From contig CM063106.1 in assembly GCA_031841125.1 (NCBI GenBank), positions 4,216,001 through 4,280,000 on the forward strand: DNA of 64,000 bases. The letters are read 5' to 3'. This stretch comes from Acanthococcus lagerstroemiae. Its lineage: Eukaryota > Arthropoda > Insecta > Hemiptera > Eriococcidae. The stretch's first letter is position 1; each line of letters starts with the position of its first letter. A program made the position numbers and the translations under genes. Below are positions 48,936 to 61,589 of this stretch, piece after piece. The notes under the pieces are model-generated. The model was given only the letters and a program-made list of their open reading frames with translations. It did not search any database and was not told the DNA's origin.

Positions 48936-49690
48936 ATAAGTGCCACTGGAAAGAGATACTAAAACGTCTAAAGAAGCCGGAGATCAGCATTAGCGTCGAA
49001 AACGAGAAACACGGCGAAGACTCGACGAGTGCTCGGAGAAGCGGCGGCGACTTCGTATCGGCCGGCCGGAGCGGCAACAATAACATAGTTAAAGGTTATG
49101 GCCAAGACAGCTACTATTCGTCGGAGGCGTTCGCTGGCACCAGCGGCAAAGGCGACGCGAACTGGTACACGGAGTCATCGCAAGGGTCGCAGTACTATGT
49201 GGATACCGAGGGAGACGAGATGGACGACGACGACGATGCGATCATCAAGTACGAGTACGAAGCGGTGCGATCGTCCGCGATGGTCGCCAACAGCAATTCT
49301 AGTCCTAGTGCTGCGGCAGCCGCCGGTTCGTCAGCGGCTGCTGGCGGTGCACAAGCCACCGAGCAGACGAAGCCCTTAGACAAGTCGTCGGTGAGACGGT
49401 ACTGCGTACAGGTGGCCGAACACTTGTTTCAGTGTACGCTTTGCTACAAAACGTACACGCACATTAGCAATTTCAGTCGTCATTTCTTGAGCGCGCACCA
49501 CGGACTGCGTCAGGAGATACCCTGCCCCGTGTGTTACAGAATATTTACCAGGCGAGATAATATGCTGACGCATATGAAGCAAGTACATCGTATCACGGTG
49601 ACCAGAGGCCTGGCCACCAGTTTGATACAGAAGCTGTCCGCAGCTAACGAGTCTTCAAACGCGACCGAGAGTTCAGTTAACTCAAATTAG
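48936..49690 (+). CDS. ttk: ttk terminal exon beta (p69-like): two C2H2 zinc fingers
   Basis: Acceptor CTTCTTTCAG|ATAAGTGC; ends at TAG 49688-49690. With the G carried from exon 3 (or exon 2) it reads DKCHWKEILKRLKKPEIS. A Gly/Ser/Asp-rich spacer with an acidic run (EMDDDDDA) and an alanine-rich stretch precedes two fingers at 49433-49498 and 49523-49588. The fingers, with YTHISNFSRH in the first and FTRRDNMLTH in the second, closely resemble the fly Ttk69 pair, the classical two-finger DNA-binding domain. The C-terminus is short and Ser/Asn-rich. The exon is visibly richer in GC and CpG than its surroundings. It lies between exon 3 and the alpha exon, so an alpha transcript must skip it. Confidence 0.95.
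49433..49498 (+). other. ttk: beta zinc finger 1, C-x2-C-x12-H-x4-H
   Basis: CTLC...RHFLSAH with the helix region THISNFSRH. All four zinc ligands are present with normal spacing. Confidence 0.95.
49523..49588 (+). other. ttk: beta zinc finger 2, C-x2-C-x12-H-x4-H
   Basis: CPVC...THMKQVH with the helix region RRDNMLTH. All ligands are intact. It is separated from finger 1 by 8 residues, a linker slightly longer than TGEKP and not matching that consensus. Confidence 0.95.
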
Positions 49691-50110
49691 CCGCGATGTG
49701 GAATGCGATTATCGTTTTATGCAGCGTTCATCGACCGCCGAAGTTCGAGTTGGTGCCCAATTGGGTTATATTGGGTTCGCGTGCGAGTAGGTATGGGTTC
49801 CTGCTGCTGGCGCCGAAGAATGCGACCAGTTCATTTTGCGGTGCAGAACAGGTGCAGTGAAATGCCCGCTAGAAAATGTTTGTAATTAATGATCTCCTCG
49901 TCGATGTTACTTTCCAGAGTCGCCGAAGGAGAGGAAAGAAAGACAAAGTATACTCTAGATCAACGCTGCATCAAAGATTCGCAATTTTATCCTTCTTTAT
50001 TCGTATTATTGATTATTTACTCTTTGTGATATTAGAATTAGTATCAAACGTGTTAATGTTCGACTTCTAAGTGTAGTTTCTTGTTTAAATATTCGTAGGT
50101 ATACGTTTTA
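49691..50110 (+). other. ttk: Proximal 3'UTR of the beta isoform
   Basis: Non-coding sequence after the TAG stop, without recognisable repeats. No canonical AATAAA was found close by, so the end is undefined; the stated right edge is only where the sequence stops being obviously contiguous in character. Confidence 0.45.
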
Positions 50111-52810
50111 GGGGGTGTTTCGCCTGGAATAATGATGATTCAGATCGATGGTTTTGTGCCTTGTGATATGTGTACACCTAACAGATGCCATTCAAATCTT
50201 GACTGTAAGAAGTCAGGGACGTGGATAGATGGAAATATTTTAGCTGCCTGAACGCTGCTAGGCTGAATGCCGTTGCTGGATGTTTTCAGCGAAAATTGTT
50301 CGATTTTTAGATAGAATTTTCTAATTTAATTTTCTGTAAGAAACTGCTGTCGACTACCCCATGAAAATTGATGGAATGTAATAGAACCCTAATTGTTCTC
50401 ACCAAGCAGAACCTAAGTCAGATTTATTAGGCATGAAAATCTGACCCGTTTTCCTCGCAATCCTTTATTTTTCTTTTTTTCTGATTTTATCGGTAACGAG
50501 TACAAACCTGCTATATGCATGAAACAGATTTTGTCGGGAGAGTGAGAAACCCAACTCACGATGACCCTTGGTTCAGCCCAGTTGGAAGTTTTCCGCGGAT
50601 AGATGGGAAACGGGGGAGAAATAATTGACAAAACTAATTTAGTACACCGACGCTGGAAGTGTTGGAGCGCCCTGAACAGTCAGAACTGTACGGTTGAAGA
50701 AACAAAAAATGTGTGTAATTTGTTCCCGTCCTCAACGGTTTACAAAAATGTTTACGGATGGTCTGAATCATCAGGATTGTTGAAAGAGAGGAATACCCCT
50801 CAGTCCTCATTCTATTGTTCGATACGGGGGTGAAGAATGAACGTTATTTTCATATTTGAAAACAATCTTCTTTACTCGATTAGTCAGAAAAACTGCGACT
50901 AGGAGAGGTACTTTTCGTTATTCTGGGACCTCCAAATACGACGAAATTTGTCAGTGGTTTTAAAGGGTAATTTTTTTATCTTTGTAACTTTCATGTTAAT
51001 TTAATGGAAACGTGAAGAAAAAGTTAGATTCTATTGTTACAGAGAATTTTCAACGAAGTAATGTTCGACTGTCTTGATTATACGTACTGAAAAGTAAATC
51101 AGTAAATCAGGTATTAGTGACTTCCCTTTTTTATTTTATTTTTTTCTTAGGGATTCTTGTAGAAGTACTACCAGAATTTGTTAAGATCGGAAGGGAGGCG
51201 GGGAGGAGGAATTAGAAATATTCGAATCTTACAATTTGGGAACCCGAATCCTGAAACTAAACTCTTTTTCTTATTGATGGATTGCAATTTACATGGGAAG
51301 TATTTGTTCTAGACTACCCTAAGAAAATGAACGAACAGGTTTCGAAAAATGCAGAAGAGTGGTATGCAAATGGTGTATGATGTAAAGTTTCCTTTTTCAT
51401 TGAGCTTTTCGGATAAAAGGCTGCATTTCTTTGATTTTCAATGAATTTTATTTGAAAACGTGTAGTTTTTTGACTACATCATGAGTAGTTATTGAAAAAA
51501 GTGTGATGCCTGAATTTTTTCTGTCACAAAAATGTCAATTTTTAATAGGCAGGAGGAAGTCAGTGAATTTAATATCTTAATTCTGGTAACCTAAAGTTAT
51601 GGATTCGGATTTTGACCATTTTTTATACAGGTGGATTTTGAGACTTAGAAGTGAACGCGGAGGGGGGAGGAGTGTTCCGAATGTTTTTCACCACAACATG
51701 TGAATCTTTAGCAAACATTTTGAAAAACGTGCCGGAGTAAGCCTCTTGCCACTGTTCCCTTCTCTTGGATGCATGTGTGTGTGATGGATTCATTCTGTAG
51801 ACTGAAATGGCAGGAGTAGTTCAATGCGTTCTGAATCTGCGTCTAGAATCTTGACGTTATTGATTCGGATTTTGGACATATTTTTCATTATTAGATTCTA
51901 GTTCAGAATGGGGGAGGCTATTTCAATATATTTTTCATTAGAACATGCCTGACGAAAAGACAAGAAAAAAGTATCCTATATTTTTCATTTTAGGCTGGAG
52001 ACATTTTTTTTCAAGCGTTTCCGAATGTGTGTGTCACATCAAAAAATATTTCGTAAACAAAGTTAACAAATTTATTTGATGAATTTGAAGATGATAGAAG
52101 ACTCGTATAAATATCTTTTGAAGGGGATTGGGGGAGGGGAGAGAAGTAAAAATAAGTTGGCGTAGTTTTTTTCTTTTTTTTTTCTAAAGACGAAATTCAA
52201 TGTGAATGATATTTTATTTGGAAATTTTGAATATTAATGGTTAGTTTAACAAATAATCTCAGTTGAGGTGGGCAAGTCAGAAGGGTATTACGGGACTCAT
52301 CGAGAGGAATGGAACTGCATATTTAGTCTAAATGGAAAGCGTTACAAAGCTGCAAAATTAGAAAAATTATGAATTTTCGTTTCAAATTTGACGGTAAAGT
52401 TTTGTTTTCCAAGTATTTTCTAGGAAGGCGGAGAAAAATGTTGGAAATGCAACAAAAACTCGTGAATTATTTATTGCATATTTTCAGTATTGAAGAAGTT
52501 GAACGAGTTTGAAAATTGAAGCAAATAATTCAACACGACAAAATTTTAACTTTCGTGCCCTCTTTATTAAATATAGGCATAAATACGATATCATTTACAG
52601 AGTTCCAATTCTAAGCACTATCCGTAGCCATCTTTGAGACAGACTGATACTTTTGATCGATGAAATGTGTAATTCTGACTTAGGTGTTCAAACTTACAAA
52701 ATAATCTGAGAACGATGTCTCGGTAGCCCATTTTAACAATATTTAAAAAGTGCAAAAAAAAAACACGGCGTGAAAGCCCTTTTGTTGTGAATTTTTGGCG
52801 CTGAAAAGGC
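50111..52810. other. No exon recognised between the two terminal exons
   Basis: AT-rich, with short open frames lacking family features. It may be beta 3'UTR and/or the intron spliced out of alpha transcripts. Confidence 0.4.
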
Positions 52811-52812
52811 TA

Positions 52813-53035
52813 CTGTAAACTAGGGTAACTTCAGATTTGTGGGGGAACTCCGGACACCGCTGGTTTTATGCATTAGAACTTGAAACTGGTTTTTATCCCG
52901 TGACAGTGTAGCTACAAGTCTCAGCTTTTATTTGGCACCCTAATAAACGAAGAAACAATGCATCTAACCAGTGTTATTCCAGTTTTGGCAATGTCCGGAG
53001 TTTACCCACAAATCCGAAGCTACCCCAGTTTACGG
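52813..53035. mobile_element. TA-flanked MITE with ~45-bp inverted repeats
   Basis: Left CTGTAAACTAGGGTAACTTC and reversed right CCGTAAACTGGGGTAGCTTC, continuing ATTTGTGGG and CTCCGGACA. TA lies at 52811-52812 and 53036-53037, fitting a Tc1/mariner-type target. Confidence 0.82.
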
Positions 53036-53799
53036 TACCGCAGTCTAAATTCACAAAACTAAAACTTTTGCTTATATTTTTGAGCTCAAATTTTAAAGCT
53101 TACGTTACCTCTTCAGTATTGAGGATAGGCAACAGATAGTTCTTCTGTGGTATTTCCAATGTACTATGTACTGTCACTTTCGAAAAGATTTTCTAAATGA
53201 AAATTTGCCGTTAAATTCGTACTGAAAATTGCTTATTATTTAAACTTGGAAGCCTCGCTGTTGCTTTACTATTTAGAATTTGCCACATTTGTACTGATGA
53301 TTACGGCCGCTTCTCATGAAAGGTAAAAAAGTAAAAAGTTTGAAAATTATTTTTTATCTTAGGCATAGATGAAGTTTTATCAAATGTATAGTAATGGTAC
53401 AAACAACAGTCTACTCCTAACGAATATTTAAAAAAATTGTTCTAGTGATGGGCTTCGTGAAAAATTTTGAATGATTATCGAGTCAAAAATAATTAATTTG
53501 AACCGACTCCGCCGTTTTTTCTCGAAGGATAGCCAACATTTCTACTGCCACTGCAAACTTGACAAATTTTTTTGGTGGTAAAAAATTTCAATGTTTTGAA
53601 AAGTGTTTGGAATTCTGCTTTTCATTTTCACTTTCCCTTCTCGTGAAATTTCAACTTTCAATTTTTTCTGCCTATCACTATTTGTATAGGAAAAGTTTTG
53701 TCCTCTCGAAGGGTTCAGTAACGCATCCTTTCAGTTTTCCCACTAAAATTAAACATCTTGTATCTACTATTTATTAAGGTAGAGTTTCAAGAAACCTGT

Positions 53800-55960
53800 T
53801 TCCTTACTATTCGGAAGAAGTTTAATTAAGTAACTATTTAAATAAAGCTTTTTGAAATCTATTTCTACTCACTATTCGAATAGGTTTCATAAACTGTTTG
53901 TCTCTGAACACGGTGCCTTATCATAACAAAGCATTTAGAATCTTTTTCTTGTCCAGATATGATATATTTTATTAAGCCTGCAACTTTGGCTCGATCAAAT
54001 CACCGAGTAAATTAGCCGTTACTCGATTCGTTATCATTGCTCTGGAACAGCTGCGTCGGCTATTATTCCTTTCCATTTTTCTTGCCAAAATATCGTAAAT
54101 ACTAATATTGGTAGTAAATTGTTGGACGTTGGAGTGTATTTCATACACCAGAGGAACCGAGTTACAAGTTGATGACGTTGACTATAATCTTTTAAATGCC
54201 TATGAACTTCGTTCCGATGGTGATCGATCGTTTATTTAAATATATTTATTCGTTTATTATACAGTGTTAGGTTTTTTAAGCTAGCGTTTTTGATAAAACG
54301 GGTCCGAAGCTGTGCAATATTAAACACTAGTACCTGTAAATATAATTTATATTACGCGTGGTATGCCTATTTATGAATAATTTTTTTTTATTTATTCAAC
54401 TTTAAGCGTTATCATTTTTTTGTACGAATTAAAACGAAAACGAATTCGTAAACGACTTCGATAAGCTACACATATGGCTGCTGCAGACATATATTGTTTT
54501 TTGTTAATTTTTTTTTTTGTAAAGAAAAATTAATCGAGGATCTCAAATTTTGTGCGAGGTTGTTTCATGAAAATGTAACGGCAGATTTGCCAATTGCTTT
54601 GCTAGGTAACGAAGTATTAAAATATTTATTTCACATATTTTAATCGATTTTATCGTGTAAATTATTTTAATCAGGAAATTAGTAATTTTTGTGATATTGT
54701 AATCACTCGTTTAAGATTTGTTATTTTTTAATGTACAAATTCTACTTTCATACGTACTTAAGAGACTTTCTATTTTGCGAGATTCTGATGTCCTTTTTAT
54801 TCTTTCTTGTTTTTGTTTTTAATTATTCGTTTCGTATTTTGGTTTTTATTGCTGGTTTCATTAACAGGGTTTATGAGGATCTGTTTTACCACAGCCGAGT
54901 TGAGTTGTATCTTTTGACTCTACTAACAAAATAATCGTGGATTTATTTATTTATTTACTTTTTGTTTTTGTACAAAGAATGACGTTAAACTTTGTGAATG
55001 TGCAGTTATAAAATCTTTCGGAGACATAAATCGGGATTAGACGCACGTTTCATATACATTTAGGATTTAGGCATAATTTTTAGTTCAGTGTCATAGATGT
55101 AGTGCATTTACGAAAATTAATGTAAGTTCTAACATTGGTCGAATGGGGAGTGACTTTGAACTTTGGTTTTGCTACCTTAACAACGGCAGCGAACTACTGC
55201 CATAAATGAAGACGACTGTAGCTGTGGTCGATTCTTGTTCAACATTTTTCGTTACATCTGAAGGCATCGTCGAAAATGCCAGTGCTTCTTTAGCATTTTG
55301 TATTCGAGAATATTCTCTTCCACCCCGAGTAATTCTTACCTCTCTCATCGACTATAGTTCTTCCTAAAAATCTTAGAAACACCTACCATCAATCAAGTTA
55401 GGAAAAAAAAATACTATTATTTGATAACTTCTCGAAGTACCGGACTAAAAATTAAATGCACTGACTAGGTACATTGTAAATTTCTCGCATTTATTAACTA
55501 CGTGTCTTTCTACCTATTCTGGTAATTTACGATTCTAGAATTTATTAGTTATAGAAATTCTTTGACAGTCGAGAATAAACGTCATCGTTTAAAATTTGTT
55601 CGGCGAAACTGAAACTACCCTGTAAGTGTGCGCGTGAAAAGTTTGCAACGAATATAAAGAACTGTAACTGTAATTAACTGAGATTCATTTGTAATATTTT
55701 TGTATAGACGTGGTAGAGGGTACTTAATAGAGAATATAATATGTTGTTGAATTTTGTTGAGATACTTGTATTACAATTTTATTGTGCCTTATTTTCAATT
55801 ATACCTTTGTTTGTTGAATTTTAGTTCATTTAGCGGATGTAAGCTATTCGATGGGATTGAGATTTGTGACTGAGTGTGCTTGCTCGTATATTCGCATAAA
55901 ATTGATTACCGTTCTAGATACGAGTTACTAATCATAAATATGTGTTTTATTTTAGCATAC
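53800..55960 (+). other. UTR-like AT-rich, low-repeat island
   Basis: No inverted repeats or minisatellite seen. It contains AATAAA at 53841-53846 and 55574-55579, a Pumilio-type TGTAAATA near 54,336 and ATTTATTTATTTA near 54,940. Could be a distal 3'UTR of the beta isoform or a separate transcript; inference only. Confidence 0.25.
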
Positions 55961-56810
55961 CTTATGTTGAAGGGATTTAGAGTAAGTATTGTAGTAATTC
56001 GTTATCAGGTTGCTTTTTAAAAAATGCAAAGTAGATTGCAGAACTGGGTGAATTAATGACCGGGAAATGATGACACGATGCGTTCAGAATTTGGGAGAAA
56101 GAAAGGAAGTGAAATTTAAAAGCGAGGAAAAGCCATGTAACATCTGGCGTAAGGAAAAATGATAGTATGTTTGGGAATAAGGAGGGACATTAACGCGGAT
56201 GAGTAGAATTATGAGGGGAAGAAGCAGGAGAGGCAGAATTGTAATGAGACTATTCAGGTTAACCACTTTTGTTTTAAGAATGATTTTCCCGGACTTTTTC
56301 CGGTTTTCCAGACCAATTTTCAAAATTTTCCCTGACATTTTTCAACTAGTATTGTACACAGCTTTGAGAATACTTTGTAAAAGAAATGAGTCATTACGTT
56401 TTACGCTGACATTTATTTGTGAAGAATTGCGTGTATTCTTTCTAATAATTCTCAAAAGGTCCCTGCTTTTGATCCAAATTATAGCAACTTCCTGATTTTT
56501 TCAGACTCACAAAATCTCAAAAGTCTCTGACTTTTCCCGGTCAGCCCAGTTTTCCAGAAAGTGGCTACCCCGCTGTAAAACTATTCAGACTGATTGTGCG
56601 AGTAGCTCAAATGATATTCGAAGCTTGATGGCCTAATGAGGAACAATTTTCTGGGGAAAATGAAAAAAGGAAACCAGAAAATGGTAAATTGTCGGTACAT
56701 TTCGACATTAGAGTCCATGAAATTGAGTGGAGACGGAAGGAGGAAAGAGTGCTTTTTCGAATGGAACAGAATAAGGCATTGGCGAATCAAAAGAACGAAG
56801 ATTATGAAGA

Positions 56811-57034
56811 GGTTAGAATCAAAACCAACCCTTGCCATTTTATTCCTCGGACGTAAATAGGCAAAATGCTGTACATGGGCGCAGAAATATCTCCTGTTGC
56901 GCCTGTGAATGCACGGTATATATTACATAACCCACGTTCCAGGCTCAAAAAGAGATATTCCTGCACCTATGTACAGTATTTTGCCTATTTGCGTCCGAGG
57001 AATAGAATGGCAAGTGTTGGTTTTGATTCTAACC
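56811..57034. mobile_element. Foldback element with ~85-bp arms
   Basis: GGTTAGAATCAAAACCAACC at the left is mirrored at the right (GGTTTTGATTCTAACC). Shared inner blocks are CTTGCCATT, ATTCCTCGGACG and AATAGGCAAAAT, around a ~70-bp spacer. Similarity extends a few bases further out. Confidence 0.85.
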
Positions 57035-57609
57035 TTTTCATTCATGTCGAAGCTAGGTGCGCTGAATAAAGAAGACCAAAAGTAAAATAGAGACAAATGC
57101 TTATACACTCGCACACTTTTTGATACTATTTTGAGAAATCTTAATTTTTATAGCTGATTCTTTTTCATTTGTTTTTCGATTTATTTTGTTGCATCTATTT
57201 TGTTTCGTGTTAGCTTACGTTGGCTGTATAGTTTGATTGTTCTGCTAGTTGTACATATTTCCTTTTAATAGGTATTTTGATTTACATAGAAGTTTATCTT
57301 TTATAAATGTGTTTCTTACTTTTATCGATCTTAATCATAGCGTTCTCAGATAGCAGAGGTGCGGTAGTGTTTGGGATTGATAACAGATTTAGGGTTCTAG
57401 GAAGATAGGGTCATGCATTGACATTTTTCCAAGTCTATGCCAGAAAAAGTCATAAAATTAATATCAACTGCACAACCCCTTCGCTTTTAATCGGTAAAAT
57501 CAAAATTGTTTTGACGAGTTGAACTAATAGTAACCTTAAAAAGAAAGAAATTGCGAAATTGCTTGATTCCAGTTATCTTAGTCGGCCTTAAGGAGGAATT
57601 CGGTGTATA

Positions 57610-58384
57610 GGGGAGACCGGGGAACAGTGTACCACTTTTCGCCCATTTTGATCTGTGGACTACAAATTCATTTTAAATTCAGACGTTAACACCTCACCTG
57701 AAAGATACAACCTTTGGCTACATTTTGGTGTTATTACTGCCCGAAAATGTCAAAACCTGAAAAATCCAGAAATTATTTTAGCTATGTACTTTTTTGTTAC
57801 ACTGTACCTTCGTACAGTGTAACAATGCCAAAAAGTTGATAGGGTAATCGTTTAGCTTGGAAAAATCCAGAATTTTCTGAGTAATAGATCGGAAAATCTC
57901 TTGGTACAACATACGAACTACAGTTTTATCAAAATTAGCAGATACCGGGCATATCAAAATGTAAACATTTCATAAACGGTAGTACGTAGACGTCTGGAAG
58001 AAAAAAATACAGTTACACTATTCCCCATCACATCATCTTATCAAGTACCTACGACATATTGTTAGGAAAACTATCGAGTCAAACCCCTAATTGTATTGCT
58101 CGATTAAAAAATGCATACTTTTCTTGTAATTTTTGTACATTCAGATCGTCAAAAGGATAAATTTTAATGAGAAAAATTTTGATTCAAAAATATTTAAAAT
58201 TACAGCGGAGAAAGACCAAAAAAAATAAATAAAATTTTTTTTGGGTGTAGATGAAAGTCGGGGCATTGCATTTCCCCCCCATAGATTCCCTTTCTAAAAT
58301 ACTATCTAGTAACCAACACGGCAACATTTTAGTGTGTTATGAATCAATTTAATGATCACTGTTACACTGTTTCCAAGTCTCTCC
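57610..58384. mobile_element. TA-flanked inverted-repeat element, 775 bp
   Basis: Ends GGGGAGACCGGGGAACAGTG and (reverse) GGAGAGACTTGGAAACAGTG, with TA at 57608-57609 and 58385-58386. Internal perfect hairpin at 57794-57825 (14-bp arms TTGTTACACTGTAC, 4-nt loop). No transposase frame; a non-autonomous Tc1/mariner-type element is most likely. Confidence 0.75.
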
Positions 58385-58736
58385 TAATCCTTCTCTCCCT
58401 GCCCCTTGCGAATAACAAAAATATGACTTAATTCTGAAAATTTACTTTTTTCGATCTGTTCGGAAATGGGTGCTTTTTCATCTTTTGTTCTTCTTTTTGA
58501 ATCAACAGCCAAGAATCAACCCCCATAGAAAAATTCTGGAATCGGGCTGGCTCGTGACGATCAAATGCTCGAGTATTTGTTATCGATAGTATATGATATT
58601 CAAAATGGACGCTGTTGAACAAAAGAGAACCAATCCACATTTGTAAACAAAATGAGTTATTAATATCGTTGGAAAGAGCGTAAAATGTAGAATTTTTCAA
58701 AATTAGGCCTCCGATTCAAAAATGTGTACTCACGTT

Positions 58737-61589
58737 CAGTGGCGGAACCAAGGGCGGGCCTGGGTGGGCCAGGCCCTTCCAAAAATTTTTTTGGCCCGCC
58801 CAATTTTTTTTGAACAATGTGAACTTTTTTTACGAAAAATAACTCACTTACAATAGACGAAAAGAATTCAAAAATAAAATACTTATAATCGATTTGCCAA
58901 AAGTTTAAATTTAGATAATGTTGTAGAGAATTTTGCTCTTCATCATAAAAATAGTCGTATTCTTTTATATTAATTGTTAATATCATGTAAGTACATACAT
59001 ACAGGGTGATGACCGAGAAGTCGCACCATAGGGAACACGTTTAGTACGCGCAACGTGTACAATGCAAGGGGAAAACGTTTTTCGTATGGGCGCGGCGTAG
59101 TAACGCGCATGCGTGTAGCGGAAAATGTGTTTTCGTGTCGATGCGTGTAATGCGGGAACACGATGCACTGAACGTAATGATGAATTCATACTTGTCACCT
59201 GGAAGTTTTTTTAATGCAAATTTCTGAGTTGGTTCTGTTGTACTGTTTTCGAAACTGTGATCTCTGATTTCTGTAGCGTAACCTCATTAATTTTATGATT
59301 CTTCAACAAGAAAGGGGGAGGTAAAATTTCGCGTTCTGAAGGGGACTTGAGTAGGGCCCGACGATTACTTTTGATTTCCCAAGAATTTTATTGGAAATAC
59401 TAAGAGAAAATTTCCGAACATTTTCAATAAATTTTATCAGATATCATTGGCAAAAATCTGATAATTTCAAGAGAATTTTTTCAACAATTTTTGGAAAAAT
59501 CTGCAGGAAACCATTGAGAGCTCTCTGATGAGTTTTGAATGATTTTTTCAGAAAAAAGTATCGAAGACCTCCAAAGATTTTCATCAGAAATTTTTGGGAT
59601 AAATTACCGATGATTTCAGAAGAATTTCATCAGACATGCTCAGGGAAAATCTCCGATGATTTTTAAGGAATTTCATCAGAGATTTTGGGGAAAATATTTC
59701 GATAATTTCCGAAGAATCACATTAGAAATCAATCTCCAATGATTTCCGAAGTATTTCATCGGAAAACTTCGAGAAGATTCCTCTTATCTCCGAAGATAAT
59801 TTCCTAGGAATTTTATCGAAAGTATTATTAAGGAAAATTTTCTTATCGTTTTCGAAGAATCTCATCGGACATCATTGAGAATTATCTCCGATGATTTCAA
59901 AAGATTTTTTGGGGGAAATTTTAGGGACAATCTCCAATGATTCTAAAGGATATTATCAGAGAAATCATTGAGAAACATCTCTGATGATTTTTACAGGATT
60001 TCTTAAGAAAATGGTTTGGATAATTTTCAGAGATTTTCATCGGAAATTTTTGGGATAAATTAGCGATTATTTCCAAGGAATTTCGTCAGAAAACTTTGAT
60101 GACAATCTTTGATTATTCCCGGTGAATTTCATTAGAAATCTTTTTTTTTTTTTTTTTTTTAATGTCCAGTGGTTTACACCGAATTTCCTCTAAAATCTTG
60201 AGGATAATTTTTTGATCATTTTTTAAAACGTGCATCGGAAATATCTGAGAAAAAACTCCGATGGTTTTAGAAGTGGTTTATCGTAAATTTGAGGAAAAAT
60301 CTCTGATGATTTCCAAAGAACAATTTCATTGGAAATCTTCGAGAAGAATCTCCGAAGATGTTTAAAGAACTTTATAGCTGAAGTATGTGGGGAAAAACGT
60401 GATGGTTTTTCTAGAAGTTTATCAAAAATTTTCAGGAATAATGTTCGATGATTTCCGGAGAATTTCATTAGAAATCGTTGGGGAAAATCTCCAATAATTT
60501 TAAGGAATTTCATAGGAAGATTGAAAAAATTCCCGATTCTTCATGAATTATTGGAATGTTTTTCCATAAATTTCCGATAAAATTCCTAAAAACCATCGGA
60601 GATTTTCCCCGAAAATTTCCGAAGAAATTCTTCAGAGATCATCAAATATTTTTCCTGATGATTTTTGATGAAATTCTTCAAAAACTATCGGAGTTTTCCC
60701 CCCGAATATTTCGTATGAATCTCTTCAAAAATTATTCAAAATTTTTTTTCAAAGAATGTTGATGAAATTTTTTAGAAAAAATTAGAAATTTCAAAGATTT
60801 TTCATGAAATTCTTCAACGTTGGAGTTTCTTTCCAAATATTTCCGATGAAACTCATCAAAAATTATCGGAAAATTTTCTCGAGGATTTTTGAGGAAATTC
60901 TTTGGAAAACATTGGAAATTTTCTCTCCTGATTTCCGCGGATAATTTCCCGGTAATCGATAAGAGATTGTTCTCGAAATTTTTCGACAAAATAATTTAGA
61001 AATCATCGGAAATTTCCTGAAAACATTTCTAATGAAATTCTTTGGAAACATTTCGGTAATTTAACCTAGAAATTTCTGGTGTAAATCTCTGGAAATAATC
61101 GTAACGTTCATCTGAAGAAATCCTTTAAAAATCATCAGAGATATTTCTCGATGATTTCGGCTAAAATCCTTTATAATCACTGAAGGTTTCCCCTAAAATT
61201 TCCGACAAAATTCTTCTCAAATCATCGGAGATTTTTTTCAGTGATGTCCAATAAAATTCTTTGAAAATGATCGGAAATTTTGCCTTAATATTTTCGATAA
61301 AATTCCCCCCTTTCAATTATCTCAACATTAAGTTCTACCGCTCCGTGATAACGCGCACGCGCCGACATGAAAACACGTTCTTCGCTAAGCAACGCGTACA
61401 CGTTGCGCGGTTGCGCGTTACTGTAATTCTATTCCCCTATGGTGCGACTTCTCGTTCATCACCCGGTATACAAATTTTTATAACGAGTACATAGTTTTAT
61501 TCAAGCCGGCGTTTTATTAAAAAAATCCCCGTCCTTAACAATCCGGCCCTTCCGTGCCCACCCGAAAAAAAATCGTAGTTCCGCCACTG
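58737..61589. mobile_element. hAT-type element carrying a nested insertion
   Basis: Ends CAGTGGCGGAAC and (reverse) CAGTGGCGGAAC, followed by GGGCGGGCC- and GGGTGGGCA-type G-rich subterminal sequence. The flanks share TCACGTT (left immediately adjacent, right offset by two bases). Only about 264 bp at the left and 120 bp at the right belong to the outer element; the middle is the foldback element. No coding frame. Confidence 0.82.
59002..61468. mobile_element. Nested foldback element with internal degenerate repeats
   Basis: Left end CAGGGTGATGACCGAGAAGT and reversed right end CCGGGTGATGAACGAGAAGT continue as CGCACCATAGGG and then GCGCAACGTGTAC- and TGTTTTC-containing sequence for roughly 150-180 bp. 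Inside, diverged ~45-bp units (theme AAATCTCCGATGATTTC and GAATTTCATCAGAAAT) run forward from about 59,380 to 60,520 and as the reverse complement (theme AAATCATCGGAGATTTTC) from about 60,540 to 61,310. A T run of about 20 lies near 60,140. Confidence 0.85.

Noticed and set aside
58660..58986. 108-aa minus-strand open frame near the left end of the hAT element
   Set aside because: Spans the element border and has no transposase motif.
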